From: Haloferula sp. BvORR071
GTDB taxonomy: Bacteria; Verrucomicrobiota; Verrucomicrobiia; Verrucomicrobiales; Akkermansiaceae
Direction of reading: 5' to 3'
Length of the DNA: 41,515 bases
Assembly: GCF_000739615.1 (NCBI RefSeq)
Contig: NZ_BATP01000018.1
Coordinates: forward strand, 1 to 41,515
A program made the position numbers and the translations under genes. Below are positions 13,346-22,545 of the stretch, in pieces; the stretch's first letter is position 1; every line of letters starts with the position of its first letter. Under the pieces are notes generated by a model. The model was not told where the DNA came from. It searched no databases and was given only the letters and a program-made list of their open reading frames with translations.

Positions 13346-16300
13346 GTGAAAACTCCCGCAGTCACTCGTCTGGCGATTGTCTTACCCTTGCTGGGCCTCG
13401 GCATCTGTTTCTGGCTGCGGCGACCAGCCGCCCCCCACCCGGCAGCGGGAACTCCGGTGACAGTTGTGATCCCGCGTGGGGCAGATCCTGTGCTGGAAGC
13501 GACGGTGCCGATGGCAGGCGCTTCCGCGAGCCCCGAAGCCTCTACGATCGCGACGAGTGCGGTGGCGATACCGGTGGCTAAAACCATCCCAGCGCATCCC
13601 GGAGCGCGACGGGAACCGACTGCGGCGGAAGGTCCTCTCCCAGGAATCGCAGCGCTGGCGCTGCCCCCGGATTTCCTCGAGCAGATCGCGGATCTGGCAG
13701 CACAGCGAGTCGCCTTCACTCTGCCGGACGGACGCCAAGCGGAGGGAAGCATCGAGCTGCAGCGGAGGGATGGCGACGGCCTGCTGCTGGTGCAGGGACG
13801 CCTGAGCGCTCCGGGGCCCGGCTTTTATTTTTTCACCCGCGAGACCTTGCCTGGTGTCGCCGGTGCGCTCGGCGGCTCGGTGCGCTTCGATGGCAGCGAG
13901 GTCGCCTATCGGATCGATCCCACGGGGAAGGACGGCACCCCGATGCTGGTCGCGCATCAACTCGATCAGGTGATCTGTCGGAACTTCCCGGCTCCCGCTC
14001 CCGATCCGGCGGATTCCCCTGCCCCGACGGATCGCAACCTGAATGCGCCGCCATCCCACCCGACGGATATCGCTTTTCCCGAGTATCAGGAAGGCATCGT
14101 GCCACTGCAAAGCCTGCCGGGCGCGGCGGCGGTGATCTATATCGACTTCGATGGTGAGAAGGGGCCGCTCGTGGGTTGGGGGAATTACGATGCGGAGGCA
14201 CCGCCGGGCGTGGGCAATGAACGGATCAAGGAGATCTGGCAGCGCGTGGCGGAGGACTATCAGGGCTTCAACATCAACGTCACCACGGACCGACTGGTCT
14301 TTGACAAGGCACCGCTGAACAGCCGCCAGCACGTCCTAATCAGCACGACCACCACGGCGGCCCCGAACAATGGCGGCGTGGCCCAGTTCTACAGCTTCAA
14401 CTCGACCTACGATATCGTTTGCTGGGTCTTCTACACCAATTACCAGACGAACCAACGGCTGGCGGATGTGGTCTCCCACGAGGTGGGACACACGCTCGGC
14501 CTCTCCCACGACGGACAGAATCCGCCCGGCGGCGCACAGGTCGTGTATTACGCGGGCCAAGGCTCGGGCGAGACCGCGTGGGCACCGATCATGGGTGCTG
14601 GCGACCGCCAGATCCTAAGCCAGTGGTCCAAGGGCGAGTATGCCAACCCGAGCAACACCGAGGACGACCTTGCGATCATCACGAACAACAACAACAGCTT
14701 GGACTACCGGGCAGATGATTACGGGCCGGTGCTCGCGACCGCGGGCTACCTGGAAATCCTGCCCGACAACAGCGTCTCGAACGGAGGCATCCTCGAAGAG
14801 CGCACGGATGTGGACGCCTTCCGCTTTGTCACCAGCGGCGGCGCGGTTTCACTCACGGCAAGCGGAGTGAACCAAGGGGCGGATGTCGATCTGCTCGCGG
14901 AGATCTATGATTCCTCTAACAACCTCGTCGCATCGGCCAATCCCGCCAACGCACTCAATGCGACTGTCTCCGCAAACCTGGGTGCGGGTGAATACACTCT
15001 GCGTGTGAGCGGGGTGGGCCTCGGAGATCCATTGGTGGACGGCTATTCGGACTACGCGTCCAACGGTGCCTATCTCATCACTGGCACGGTCGCCGGCGGA
15101 GTGAAGCCGGACCGTTTCAGCGTGGTGGAAAACAGTGCGAACGGGACTCCGGTCGGCAACGTCAATCCCCGCGGCAGCCATGGTGCGAATCCGCTGAGCT
15201 TCGCGATCGCTTCCGGAAACGCGGGCGGGGCCTTCGCCATCAACCCCACGAGCGGTGCGATCACGGTGGCGAACCCGGGGCAATTGGACTTCGAGACACT
15301 CTCCACCCAGTGGGATGATCCGGCGACCATCCAGCTTTTCGTGGCGATCACCGACAGCGTGAATCCCGCGAAGAATGAAAGCATCCGCGTGGTGGTCAGC
15401 GTGACGAGCGTGAACGAGGCACCGATCCTAACGGGAGGAGCCGTCACCATTCTCGAACACACGGCGGTAGGCACAGCCGTGTTCCAGGTTTCGGGAAGCG
15501 ATCCTGATCATTTCGACTTCCCGCGTTTCTCCATCGTGGCCGGCAATACCGGCGGGGCCTTCGCGCTCGATGCCGAAAGCGGCCAAATCACCGTGGCCGC
15601 CGACCTGGAAGCCAGCTTGGTATCCACCTATAACCTGAGCATCCGGGCAACCGATCAAGCGGTGCCAGCCGCCACGGCCACCTCTGTGGTCACGATCCAG
15701 GTGCTGAATATCCCCAACGGATATTCAGCCGGGAGCATCGTGAGGACCTACTTCGGGAACATCGGCGGCACTACGCTGGACACGCTCACAAACAACTCAA
15801 ATTTCCCGGGCAATCCGGACACCGAGGAATACCTGACAAGCTTTGACGGCATCCAGCACGGTGACAACTACGGGAGCATGGTCCGCGGCTACCTGATCCC
15901 GCCAGTCAGCGGCAGCTACACCTTCTGGATCTCCACCGATGACTACGGTGAGCTGCGGATCGGCACGGACGCGAATCCGGCCGGGGCCACGGTGCGTGCC
16001 GCGGTGAACGGTTACTCGGACCGCTTTCAATGGACGAAGTATCCCGCGCAGCAATCGGCTCCCATCACGCTGACCGCGGGCACCCCCTACTACATCGAGG
16101 CGAGGCAGAAAGAGGCCGGAGGTGGCGACCATGTGCAAGTCGCGTGGCAAGGTCCGGGTATCACCCAGCAGATCATTCCGGGAGCTCACCTAGCACCCTA
16201 CCGCCAGAACTACGCGCCGCAGATCCCGGCCGCGACCTTCAAGGTCCGCGAAGGCACCTACGGCGGCGCGATGATCGGGACCGTCACGGTGAAGGATGCA

Positions 16301-17722
16301 AATCCAAGTGACGGCCATTCATTCAGCATCACGGGCGGTACGGGCGCGGCTGCCTTCAATCTCGCCCCCACCACGGGCAAGCTCTCCGTGAAGACCGGCA
16401 CGGTGCTGAATGCGGCCACCACGCCTTCCTACACTCTCACCGTGAGCGCGATCGACAGCGGCTCGCCTGCCCTGACCGGCACAGCCACCCTAACGGTCAA
16501 TGTTGTCAACGCCAGCGCCGTCACCGTGAATGGCATCGTGCAGGAGATTTGGGAGGACATCAATGGGAACAACCTCGCCCCGTTTTTGAGTGACCCGCGT
16601 TATCCGGATTGGCCTAACAACACCCGGACTCTCGCCGCCTTTGATACCGTCACCTATTACTCGGACTTCTATGGCTCACGGATCCGCGCCTACGTGATCC
16701 CTCCCGTCAGCGGCGCCTACACCTTCTACATCGCGAGTGACGATGAGGGCCGTCTGCTCCTGAGCAACAGCAGCGATCCCGCGGGTGCGACGCCGATCGC
16801 CAATGTCCCAACCTACTCCGCGCGCAACGAGTTCACGAAATTCCCCGCGCAGACTTCCGCGCCGGTCAATCTCGTCGCCGGACAGCGTTACTACATCGAA
16901 GCGTTGTACAAGGACGGCTGTTGTGACGACTTCGTGCAGGTCGCGTGGACGGGGCCGGGCATTGCCTCGCGGACCATCATCCCGGGCAGTGCCCTTCAGG
17001 CTTTCGATATCAACCTTCCTCCCATGTTCGGCCACGGATCATACTCCTTCACCACCAAGACCACCGCCCCGAATGGCACGGTGGTAGGCACGGTGGCAGC
17101 AAGCGATCCGACCGGGGACGGGCTTACTTACGCGATCCTCGGTGGCAACATCTTCGGCGCTTTTGGGATCGATCCACAGAGCGGCGCGATCTCCGTGATC
17201 AAAAGCACGGGGCTGCACGGCGGCCTGACCGTAACACTGCAAATCGGCGTCCAGGACGACGGCACCGGCGGCCTCTATTCGCTGAAGACGGATACCGCCA
17301 CTGCGACGATCTCGATTGTGGATCCTCCGCCGATCGAGCAATGGACGCTCGCGAAATTCGGTGCCAACCCCGCACCTGGCACCGCCGGCTATCTCGACAA
17401 TCCGGATCACGACGCCTGGGTGAATCTGCTCGAATATGCGCTCGGCCTGAATCCCCTGCTCCCGGACAGCGGTGGCCTGATTGCGGATCTTGAGACGATC
17501 GGCGCGGATAAATTCCTCCGCCTCACCGTCACGAAGAACCCCACGGCATTCGACATCCAGCCGATCGTGGAAGTGAGCGGCGACCTCTCCGCGCCCGTCC
17601 CCTGGACCAGTGCCGGAACGACCGTGGAGATCGACAATCCCACCACCCTGCAGGTGCGCGACAACACGCCCGTCTCCGCCGCTGCACAACGCTTCATCAG
17701 ACTGAAGGTGCCCCCGCCCTGA
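13346..17722 (+). CDS. Giant secreted/surface metzincin protease with PPC, cadherin-like and PA14 domains
   Basis: A 1458-residue multidomain protein. In order: N-terminal hydrophobic anchor LAIVLPLLGLGICFWLRR (residues 8-25), Ala/Pro-rich linker and propeptide (30-240), a reprolysin-like zinc metalloprotease domain with HEVGHTLGLSH (378-388) and a Met-turn in PIMG (M416), a pre-peptidase C-terminal (PPC) domain (about 468-585), two cadherin-like domains (590-790), a PA14 carbohydrate-binding domain (795-950, with SFDGIQHGDNYGSMVRGYLI), a third cadherin-like domain (955-1058), a second PA14 domain (1062-1220), a fourth cadherin-like domain (1225-1328), and a C-terminal module with NLLEYALGLNPLLPDSGG. 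That last motif recurs at the C-termini of large exported proteins of Verrucomicrobiota. The start is GTG 13346. It probably degrades or remodels extracellular glycoprotein. It is not in an operon. Confidence 0.93.
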   Translation: MKTPAVTRLAIVLPLLGLGICFWLRRPAAPHPAAGTPVTVVIPRGADPVLEATVPMAGASASPEASTIATSAVAIPVAKTIPAHPGARREPTAAEGPLPGIAALALPPDFLEQIADLAAQRVAFTLPDGRQAEGSIELQRRDGDGLLLVQGRLSAPGPGFYFFTRETLPGVAGALGGSVRFDGSEVAYRIDPTGKDGTPMLVAHQLDQVICRNFPAPAPDPADSPAPTDRNLNAPPSHPTDIAFPEYQEGIVPLQSLPGAAAVIYIDFDGEKGPLVGWGNYDAEAPPGVGNERIKEIWQRVAEDYQGFNINVTTDRLVFDKAPLNSRQHVLISTTTTAAPNNGGVAQFYSFNSTYDIVCWVFYTNYQTNQRLADVVSHEVGHTLGLSHDGQNPPGGAQVVYYAGQGSGETAWAPIMGAGDRQILSQWSKGEYANPSNTEDDLAIITNNNNSLDYRADDYGPVLATAGYLEILPDNSVSNGGILEERTDVDAFRFVTSGGAVSLTASGVNQGADVDLLAEIYDSSNNLVASANPANALNATVSANLGAGEYTLRVSGVGLGDPLVDGYSDYASNGAYLITGTVAGGVKPDRFSVVENSANGTPVGNVNPRGSHGANPLSFAIASGNAGGAFAINPTSGAITVANPGQLDFETLSTQWDDPATIQLFVAITDSVNPAKNESIRVVVSVTSVNEAPILTGGAVTILEHTAVGTAVFQVSGSDPDHFDFPRFSIVAGNTGGAFALDAESGQITVAADLEASLVSTYNLSIRATDQAVPAATATSVVTIQVLNIPNGYSAGSIVRTYFGNIGGTTLDTLTNNSNFPGNPDTEEYLTSFDGIQHGDNYGSMVRGYLIPPVSGSYTFWISTDDYGELRIGTDANPAGATVRAAVNGYSDRFQWTKYPAQQSAPITLTAGTPYYIEARQKEAGGGDHVQVAWQGPGITQQIIPGAHLAPYRQNYAPQIPAATFKVREGTYGGAMIGTVTVKDANPSDGHSFSITGGTGAAAFNLAPTTGKLSVKTGTVLNAATTPSYTLTVSAIDSGSPALTGTATLTVNVVNASAVTVNGIVQEIWEDINGNNLAPFLSDPRYPDWPNNTRTLAAFDTVTYYSDFYGSRIRAYVIPPVSGAYTFYIASDDEGRLLLSNSSDPAGATPIANVPTYSARNEFTKFPAQTSAPVNLVAGQRYYIEALYKDGCCDDFVQVAWTGPGIASRTIIPGSALQAFDINLPPMFGHGSYSFTTKTTAPNGTVVGTVAASDPTGDGLTYAILGGNIFGAFGIDPQSGAISVIKSTGLHGGLTVTLQIGVQDDGTGGLYSLKTDTATATISIVDPPPIEQWTLAKFGANPAPGTAGYLDNPDHDAWVNLLEYALGLNPLLPDSGGLIADLETIGADKFLRLTVTKNPTAFDIQPIVEVSGDLSAPVPWTSAGTTVEIDNPTTLQVRDNTPVSAAAQRFIRLKVPPP

Positions 17723-17976
17723 GGTAAATGGCCTGAGCCAGCCGCCCCATCGACTCGGAAACATTGAATTAGCGCAGGAAACCCATTAAGTTCGCATTAT
17801 TCCAAACTAATCTAACTGCGCTTGGCTTGCGCATAGGCAATCGAATGCGATTGACAAATGCGCCACATAAAGCCGAATGGGTGCCGAAATCCTTGCCCTC
17901 TCTCCGGGCACTCGAACCCCCGCGACGACATTTCACGCCCCCCGTGTTGATATGTCGGTGGATTACCCCCCAAAAA

Positions 17977-18819
17977 ATGAAGACACTGCTGTTTACGACC
18001 CTGCTTGCCTGCACCGCGCCCCTTGCCCAAGCAGCACTCACTGACATTACCATCTTTGACGGCCTCACCGGGCACAGCTACGGCACTGATCCCCGCGGCA
18101 TCTACGAATACAAAGAGGTCGAAGTCGGGAACCTCGCCACCGATCCGTGGGACCTCCGGGCCCTCGGCTACGACAAGGATAGCAATACCCTTGCCTACGT
18201 AGGGGGATACAACCCCACGATGCTGACCGATCCCTCTCATAACTTGTTCGGGATCTCGACGATTTTCATCGAAACCGGCCCGAACCGCGCGCCGATGGGA
18301 ACGAACGATGGAACAAACGGCTTCGAGACCCAGTCCAACTCGGTTTTCGGGTATGACTACGCCATCACCCTGTCGGTTTCGGGCACCAATCAACTGACCT
18401 ACAGCATCTACCAGCTGACTCCGTCATCTGTGCTCACGTCGGTCTGGTTCGGCGACAATGAAGTAGCGGGACCTTACAAGTTCACGCCTGGATCGGAGAC
18501 TCAATTTGGGGTGACAAAATTGGCCACCGTGTTGAGCGTGAATGACGCCTATTTGGACAACGCCTTCAACCCGGACCTTAATTTGGGTGAGCCGAACTGG
18601 TTCGCGACTTTTGACCTGACCCCGATTGCGAGTGCCTTGGAGGCGAACGGAGCGTCGTTTTATCTGACGCAAGCCTGTGGCAACGACCTGATCGTAGGTC
18701 AGATCGGTCCCGTTCCCCAGCAACTCTCCACCATTCCCGAACCCGGAAGCATGCTGGGATTGGCAGGCCTTCTGTTAGGAGGCGCTTGCTTCCGCAGCCG
18801 ACGGTCCTCGAGGTCCTGA
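17977..18819 (+). CDS. PEP-CTERM sorting domain protein
   Basis: A 280-residue exported protein. It has a Sec signal peptide (MKTLLFTTLLACTAPLAQA, cleavage about residue 20) and a canonical PEP-CTERM tail: Ile-Pro-Glu-Pro-Gly, a transmembrane stretch SMLGLAGLLLGGACF and a basic end RSRRSSRS. Such proteins are processed by exosortase and shown on the cell surface or in exopolysaccharide. The middle (about 230 residues, beta-rich, Tyr/Asn/Thr-rich) is a lineage-specific passenger without recognised family. The 254-bp gap upstream has no gene. No exosortase gene is in the window. Confidence 0.9.
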   Translation: MKTLLFTTLLACTAPLAQAALTDITIFDGLTGHSYGTDPRGIYEYKEVEVGNLATDPWDLRALGYDKDSNTLAYVGGYNPTMLTDPSHNLFGISTIFIETGPNRAPMGTNDGTNGFETQSNSVFGYDYAITLSVSGTNQLTYSIYQLTPSSVLTSVWFGDNEVAGPYKFTPGSETQFGVTKLATVLSVNDAYLDNAFNPDLNLGEPNWFATFDLTPIASALEANGASFYLTQACGNDLIVGQIGPVPQQLSTIPEPGSMLGLAGLLLGGACFRSRRSSRS

Positions 18820-18917
18820 TTGCCCAAGTCACACCGCCATCCGCCCGTCGCCAGCTCTTGAACGATGCTGGATGACGGGCCGGCTGGCGAAATGCCTCCT
18901 GGCATAGATGAGCGCTG

Positions 18918-18937
18918 AGCCGGGCTATTGCCCGGCT
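18918..18937. terminator. Possible terminator between convergent genes
   Basis: AGCCGGGC-TATT-GCCCGGCT, an 8-bp perfect stem. It includes the stop codon of the ligase gene (minus) and lies 98 bp after the PEP-CTERM stop (plus), where it is followed by TTTG. The T-run is short, so termination may be inefficient or use another mechanism. Confidence 0.45.
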
Positions 18938-19998
18938 TTGTACTTGAGCTGGTCCAAGGTGCAATCCGCGCGCTCCAGGTCATCACGCGCGCCCAGAAAG
19001 ACCGGTTGATAGACACTGCCGCTCTCCTTGAAGGCATAGAGGTAACGAACCTCCACGATGGCTCCCACTTCGGGCAGATCGAAAGACGGAGTGATCGTGA
19101 CGTTGCCGGCTGGAACCTCCTTGTCGTCATCCAGAAGCAAGAGGGCGACGCTGCGGCGATTGTTCACGGCTCCCACGATGAAGGAGGCGGTGGTCACAAA
19201 CTTGAACTTCAGTTGCGTGCCACCGGAGGCGGGTCGTCCAGCATGGAAGTGAGCGGTGCGGTCCTTGAACACAACTCCTTCGGCTCCCGCATTCCGCAGG
19301 CGGAGGAATTCCTTCTGCTTGGCGGCTGGCTCGACAAAGATGCTCACTGCGCGAATCGCAGAACCGTTGGCGAGGAGCCGGATCAAGCCATCATGGCGGT
19401 CCAGAAAGCCCCACTGCCGTGTGTCACTCCCAACCACCTCCAAAAGGTCGAAGGCATGGAGCAAATCGCCCACCGCTTCGCCGTCGATCAGGAAGTCCCC
19501 GGGGATCTCACGGGCTTCGTTCTCAATCGCCTTGGGAAGCGTGACGGCTAAACCGCGGCGGTTGATGCCGATGATCTCGCTCCCCTGCTTGCGGACGAGC
19601 ATGCGTCGACCGTCGTGCTTCTCCTGAAGAACATGGCGGGAATCCTGGAGCAAGGTGGAAACCCGATCTTCTTCGATTGAATTCAGCAGCTGGCAGTGGA
19701 TTCCCGTGGCCCTGCCTTCGTTCTCCGTGGATAGGAAGGGGGTGCCGTCAGCTTCAATCGTGTAGCCCTTAGCCTGCTTCTCGGCGATGAGCTTGGCGGC
19801 AATCTTGCGGGCTTCCTCTTCCGATACAGGTCGCTGCGTCTTGGTTCCGGTCTGCAAGGTGGAGCCGCGGCGACCATAGGCGAAGTTCACCACGAAGCCT
19901 CCCTCAGCCGGCTCGATCGCGGTCTGGTATACTTTGTCGGAGTTCCCTTCGCGGAAATAGAGGATGGTTCGCATGGGTGGTCTTGTTGTTATTTCCAT
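18925..19998 (-). CDS. WGR domain-containing ATP-dependent ligase (DNA/RNA ligase superfamily)
   Basis: A 357-residue nucleotidyltransferase. N-terminal WGR domain (about residues 9-80: RTILYFREGNSDKVYQTAIE, VVNFAYGRRGSTLQTGTKT), a nucleic-acid-binding module also found in PARP1 and some bacterial ligases. The catalytic part has the covalent-lysine motif EKHDGRR (K127), motif III FLIDGEAVG, motif IV EGVVFKD and motif V LKFKF, followed by an OB-like C-terminal domain (FIVGAVNNRRSVALLLLDDD). All five superfamily motifs are intact, so the enzyme should be active. The start ATG 19998 has GGAAG seven bases upstream; ATG 19974 (MRTILYF) is an alternative. Could repair DNA or RNA ends; no Ku or LigD gene is near. 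Confidence 0.9.
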   Translation of the reverse strand: MEITTRPPMRTILYFREGNSDKVYQTAIEPAEGGFVVNFAYGRRGSTLQTGTKTQRPVSEEEARKIAAKLIAEKQAKGYTIEADGTPFLSTENEGRATGIHCQLLNSIEEDRVSTLLQDSRHVLQEKHDGRRMLVRKQGSEIIGINRRGLAVTLPKAIENEAREIPGDFLIDGEAVGDLLHAFDLLEVVGSDTRQWGFLDRHDGLIRLLANGSAIRAVSIFVEPAAKQKEFLRLRNAGAEGVVFKDRTAHFHAGRPASGGTQLKFKFVTTASFIVGAVNNRRSVALLLLDDDKEVPAGNVTITPSFDLPEVGAIVEVRYLYAFKESGSVYQPVFLGARDDLERADCTLDQLKYKAGQ

Positions 19999-20135
19999 GT
20001 CTGCTTCCGCGGTCCTTGGACAGAAAAATGGAAGATATCGCTCCCCTTGTTGGGCACCCACTCCGCTGCGCCGCGGATCGCGGCCTTGAATATCCCTGCG
20101 CCTTTGCAGACCATGGCGCTGTTGGGCGAACGGGA

Positions 20136-20621
20136 ATGGCGCTAATCGAACTCCAGACTGTAATCGACGCTCCCGTGGAGAGAGTGTTCGATTTAGCGCG
20201 CAGCATCGATGCCCACCAGGACAGCGCCGAGGGCACGCATGAGCGTGCGGTGGCGGGAGTGACTTCAGGTCTCATCGGCTTTGGCGAGGAAGTCACTTGG
20301 GAGGCGCGGCATTTCGGCATCACCCAGCGCTTGAGCGTGAAGATCACGAAGTTTGACCGGCCGCGCCACTTTCAGGATGTGATACTCAAGGGCGCGTTCC
20401 ACCGGATGCAGCACGATCACTATTTCGAGGACCAGGACGGCAGGACGATCATGCGTGACCGCTTCGAATTCCAGTCACCGCTGGGTCCGCTGGGACGCAT
20501 CTTCGACGCAGTCGTCCTCACCCACTACATGCGCCGTTTCCTCGTGAAGCGGAATGCGATCCTGAAGCAGGCTGCGGAGAGTAATGCCTGGGAGAAATAC
20601 CCCGGCGGGATCGGTCTTTGA
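20136..20621 (+). CDS. SRPBCC family protein (ligand-binding)
   Basis: A 161-residue hot-dog/START-type protein: IELQTVIDAPVERVFDLARS opens the fold with the diagnostic D-x-P-x-E-x-V-F motif; the middle has FGEEVTWEARHFGITQRLSV, and the C-terminal helix VVLTHYMRRFLVKRNAILKQ closes it. Homologues act as cyclases, dehydratases or lipid carriers, often next to NAD-dependent epimerase genes; none is here. Divergent from the WGR ligase gene with 137 bp between start codons. A REP-like hairpin overlaps its last codons. Confidence 0.85.
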   Translation: MALIELQTVIDAPVERVFDLARSIDAHQDSAEGTHERAVAGVTSGLIGFGEEVTWEARHFGITQRLSVKITKFDRPRHFQDVILKGAFHRMQHDHYFEDQDGRTIMRDRFEFQSPLGPLGRIFDAVVLTHYMRRFLVKRNAILKQAAESNAWEKYPGGIGL

Positions 20622-20640
20622 ATTTTGAATTCCACCGATC
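20609..20640. repeat. REP-like hairpin with TTGAATTTTGAATT loop
   Basis: GATCGGT (20609-20615) pairs with ACCGATC (20634-20640), closing a loop that contains TTTGAATTTTGAATTCC. The loop motif TTGAATyTTGAATT is the same as in the element at 6025. The hairpin starts inside the last four codons of the SRPBCC gene. Confidence 0.55.
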
Positions 20641-20658
20641 GGAGCAAGGCGGAACTGG

Positions 20659-21213
20659 CTATTTGTCTTTTCTAACATCGATCACAAGCGGCATCGAGAT
20701 CACGACGGCCGCCTTCCGGTTCTCCAGTGACTGGCGGTCCGGCACATGGCATTTCAGGCAGGAATTCCCGAGGTTGATCGCACCAGCATAAAGGTAGCGG
20801 CCGTCGGCCACGGCATCGTGCATTTCCCCGCCTGCGGCGAGCGACTTCACCGCAGCCTTCTCAAAGGCGTTCCGCGCTTCATGATCGATGTTCATCGCCT
20901 TGCCGTTGACCGCCAGCCAGCGGATATCGACGTCCCAGCCGCGCTTCATTTCGACAAAGACATCCTCCAAGGCCGAAGAGGGAATCGGATCCTTTGCGTT
21001 GGGGTCGAAGTAATCCCGGTGCATCACCTGCAAGGCACCGTGAATCATCTCATGCAGGAGCTGCGCCCGTACCCTGGCTTCCGGGTTGACCGCAGGTTTG
21101 GCGGGCTCCGTCTTCGAGGTCTCCCCGACCTGTGGAACTTCCGCCCGGGACAGCATTGACAAGCCAAGCGCCCCCAAGAGCAGCACGAAGACCTTTTTGA
21201 AGCGCAGGCTCAT
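20659..21213 (-). CDS. DUF3365-like c-type haem protein
   Basis: A 184-residue periplasmic protein with a Sec signal peptide (KKVFVLLLGALGLSMLSRA) and a C-terminal haem-binding CLKCH motif (152-156), in the context GAINLGNSCLKCHVPDRQS. The layout (helical sensor-like domain plus one CxxCH near the C-terminus) matches the DUF3365/Tll0287-like group, soluble haem proteins thought to sense redox state or gases. A basic start upstream (21336) is possible but lacks signal-peptide logic. It faces convergently the SRPBCC gene (37 bp between ends). Confidence 0.8.
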   Translation of the reverse strand: MSLRFKKVFVLLLGALGLSMLSRAEVPQVGETSKTEPAKPAVNPEARVRAQLLHEMIHGALQVMHRDYFDPNAKDPIPSSALEDVFVEMKRGWDVDIRWLAVNGKAMNIDHEARNAFEKAAVKSLAAGGEMHDAVADGRYLYAGAINLGNSCLKCHVPDRQSLENRKAAVVISMPLVIDVRKDK

Positions 21214-21377
21214 ATTGAAAAAACGGGTGCAGCAAGCGATCCTCGCCGCCACCAGCCTGGGTTCGCTACGAGGTCCGCGCCGCAGGTGTTTCATTTCCGC
21301 CTCTGTTCCGATCCGGATGGCTGGAATCAGGAACACTCTTGCGAGGCCAGCCGCGGACCTCTAGCATATCGCGAAGA

Positions 21378-21722
21378 ATGATCTTCTTCTCTGGCAAGGG
21401 CTTCCTGACCTTGATGATACTCTTGGCGGGAATGGCCCTGACGCAGGGAGTGTATGAAGCCGCGAGCGGACTCAAGCCGCCGCTGCAGGATCACAACCTG
21501 ATGTGGGCCTGCAGCTTCCTGATCGGAGGACTGGGGAACTTCTTTTTCGCGAGGTATCTCGACAAGAAGCCGAAGCGAATCGTCATCGACAAGGAGACCG
21601 GCAAGGAGTTCGAGCTCGATCAGGACGGATCGCTTTTCTTCATTCGCGTTCAAAAGTGGACGTGGATATTTGCCGCCGCTTCTGGAATTTTTTGGCTGCG
21701 GTATTTCCTGGACTGGCACTAG
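21378..21722 (+). CDS. Small membrane protein, hypothetical
   Basis: 114 residues with three hydrophobic segments: about 6-26 (FLTLMILLAGMALTQGVY), 40-58 (WACSFLIGGLGNFFFARYL) and 93-110 (WTWIFAAASGIFWLRYFL). A short soluble loop (PKRIVIDKETGKEFELDQDG) joins the last two. No family recognised; a similar arrangement is seen in many stand-alone 'DUF' membrane proteins of this phylum. Divergent from the DUF3365-like gene. Confidence 0.7.
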   Translation: MIFFSGKGFLTLMILLAGMALTQGVYEAASGLKPPLQDHNLMWACSFLIGGLGNFFFARYLDKKPKRIVIDKETGKEFELDQDGSLFFIRVQKWTWIFAAASGIFWLRYFLDWH

Positions 21723-21798
21723 CAGCAAGGTCGCCCTCGAGCTTTGAGTTCCCGATTCGCCGCAGCTTGCTCGAGCAGCTATAGTTCAAGAACCGGTC

Positions 21799-22215
21799 AT
21801 GAAAACCCAAGGGATTGCGCTCGCGCTCACGGCAATTAATCTGGTCCTGCTCGCTTTCATTCTAATGCGCCTGCGTCCCGCGGTGGCCGAGCAAGGTGTC
21901 GTTCCGGTCTTGCGTGCCCGCTCGCTGGAGATCGTCGACGAGCAAGGCAGAGTCCGGTCACAGATCCTGGTGACCACGCCGACCACCATGCCCGATGGAA
22001 AGAGTTACCCGGAGGGAGCCCTCTTCCGCTTGATTGACCCGAATGGCCGACCGGTAGTGAAAATCGGCGGATCCGTGGATGGCTCGGGAATCAGCCTGGC
22101 CGGAGACTCCGAGCGAAGGGATTGGAGTGGAGTTCAGATCCTCGCCGAGGGCGCAGGCAGTTCAGTGAAGCTCACCAACAAGGACGGGCGCCAGGAAGTG
22201 CTGGTTCCGAAATAG
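21799..22215 (+). CDS. Hypothetical exported or membrane-anchored protein
   Basis: 138 residues with one N-terminal membrane segment (GIALALTAINLVLLAFILMR), then a beta-rich domain with LEIVDEQGRVRSQILVTTPT, YPEGALFRLIDPNGRPVVKI and SSVKLTNKDGRQEVLVPK. The repeating D-x-x-G-x strands suggest a small beta-sandwich displayed outside. Unknown function; proteins of this pattern occur scattered in soil bacteria. Followed by a KOW protein after 67 bp. Confidence 0.7.
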   Translation: MKTQGIALALTAINLVLLAFILMRLRPAVAEQGVVPVLRARSLEIVDEQGRVRSQILVTTPTTMPDGKSYPEGALFRLIDPNGRPVVKIGGSVDGSGISLAGDSERRDWSGVQILAEGAGSSVKLTNKDGRQEVLVPK

Positions 22216-22282
22216 TTGATCCGCGTCCATCCTTGAATCCCCCACCATTCCGGCATTCATTCTCCGAGCTACAGCCCTCCCT

Positions 22283-22477
22283 ATGAATCCCAAAGACAAT
22301 CCGCCCGCGAAACTGAAGGATGGAGTCCGCTGCCAGGTAGTCAGCGGCACTCACGCCGGAAAGTCCGGGATCGTGAGGGACATCAAGACCAGCAAGTCGG
22401 GATTCGTCACCATCACGGTCGTCCAGGACGATGGAGAGAGATTCAAGACCTTGGCCAAGAACACGGTCATCCCCTGA
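22283..22477 (+). CDS. KOW motif-containing small protein
   Basis: A 64-residue protein that is essentially a KOW domain: LKDGVRCQVVSGTHAGKSGI then VRDIKTSKSGFVTITVVQDD. The V-x-x-G-x-H-x-G-K-x-G-x-V core matches KOW of NusG, L24 and L26, an RNA- or ribosome-contacting fold. The basic rim and small size suggest a stand-alone RNA-binding protein. No ribosomal gene is near, so it is not L24. Confidence 0.75.
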   Translation: MNPKDNPPAKLKDGVRCQVVSGTHAGKSGIVRDIKTSKSGFVTITVVQDDGERFKTLAKNTVIP

Positions 22478-22545
22478 TATTCTCGTCGCCGCGATAGAGT
22501 CCTGGTGCACATTCACGGCCACACGGCCTCCAAGCGAACGAAGCA

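Noticed and set aside
13382..14332. 316-codon minus-strand frame inside the metzincin gene
   Set aside because: The plus strand has a recognised protease domain; the opposite frame shows no domain.
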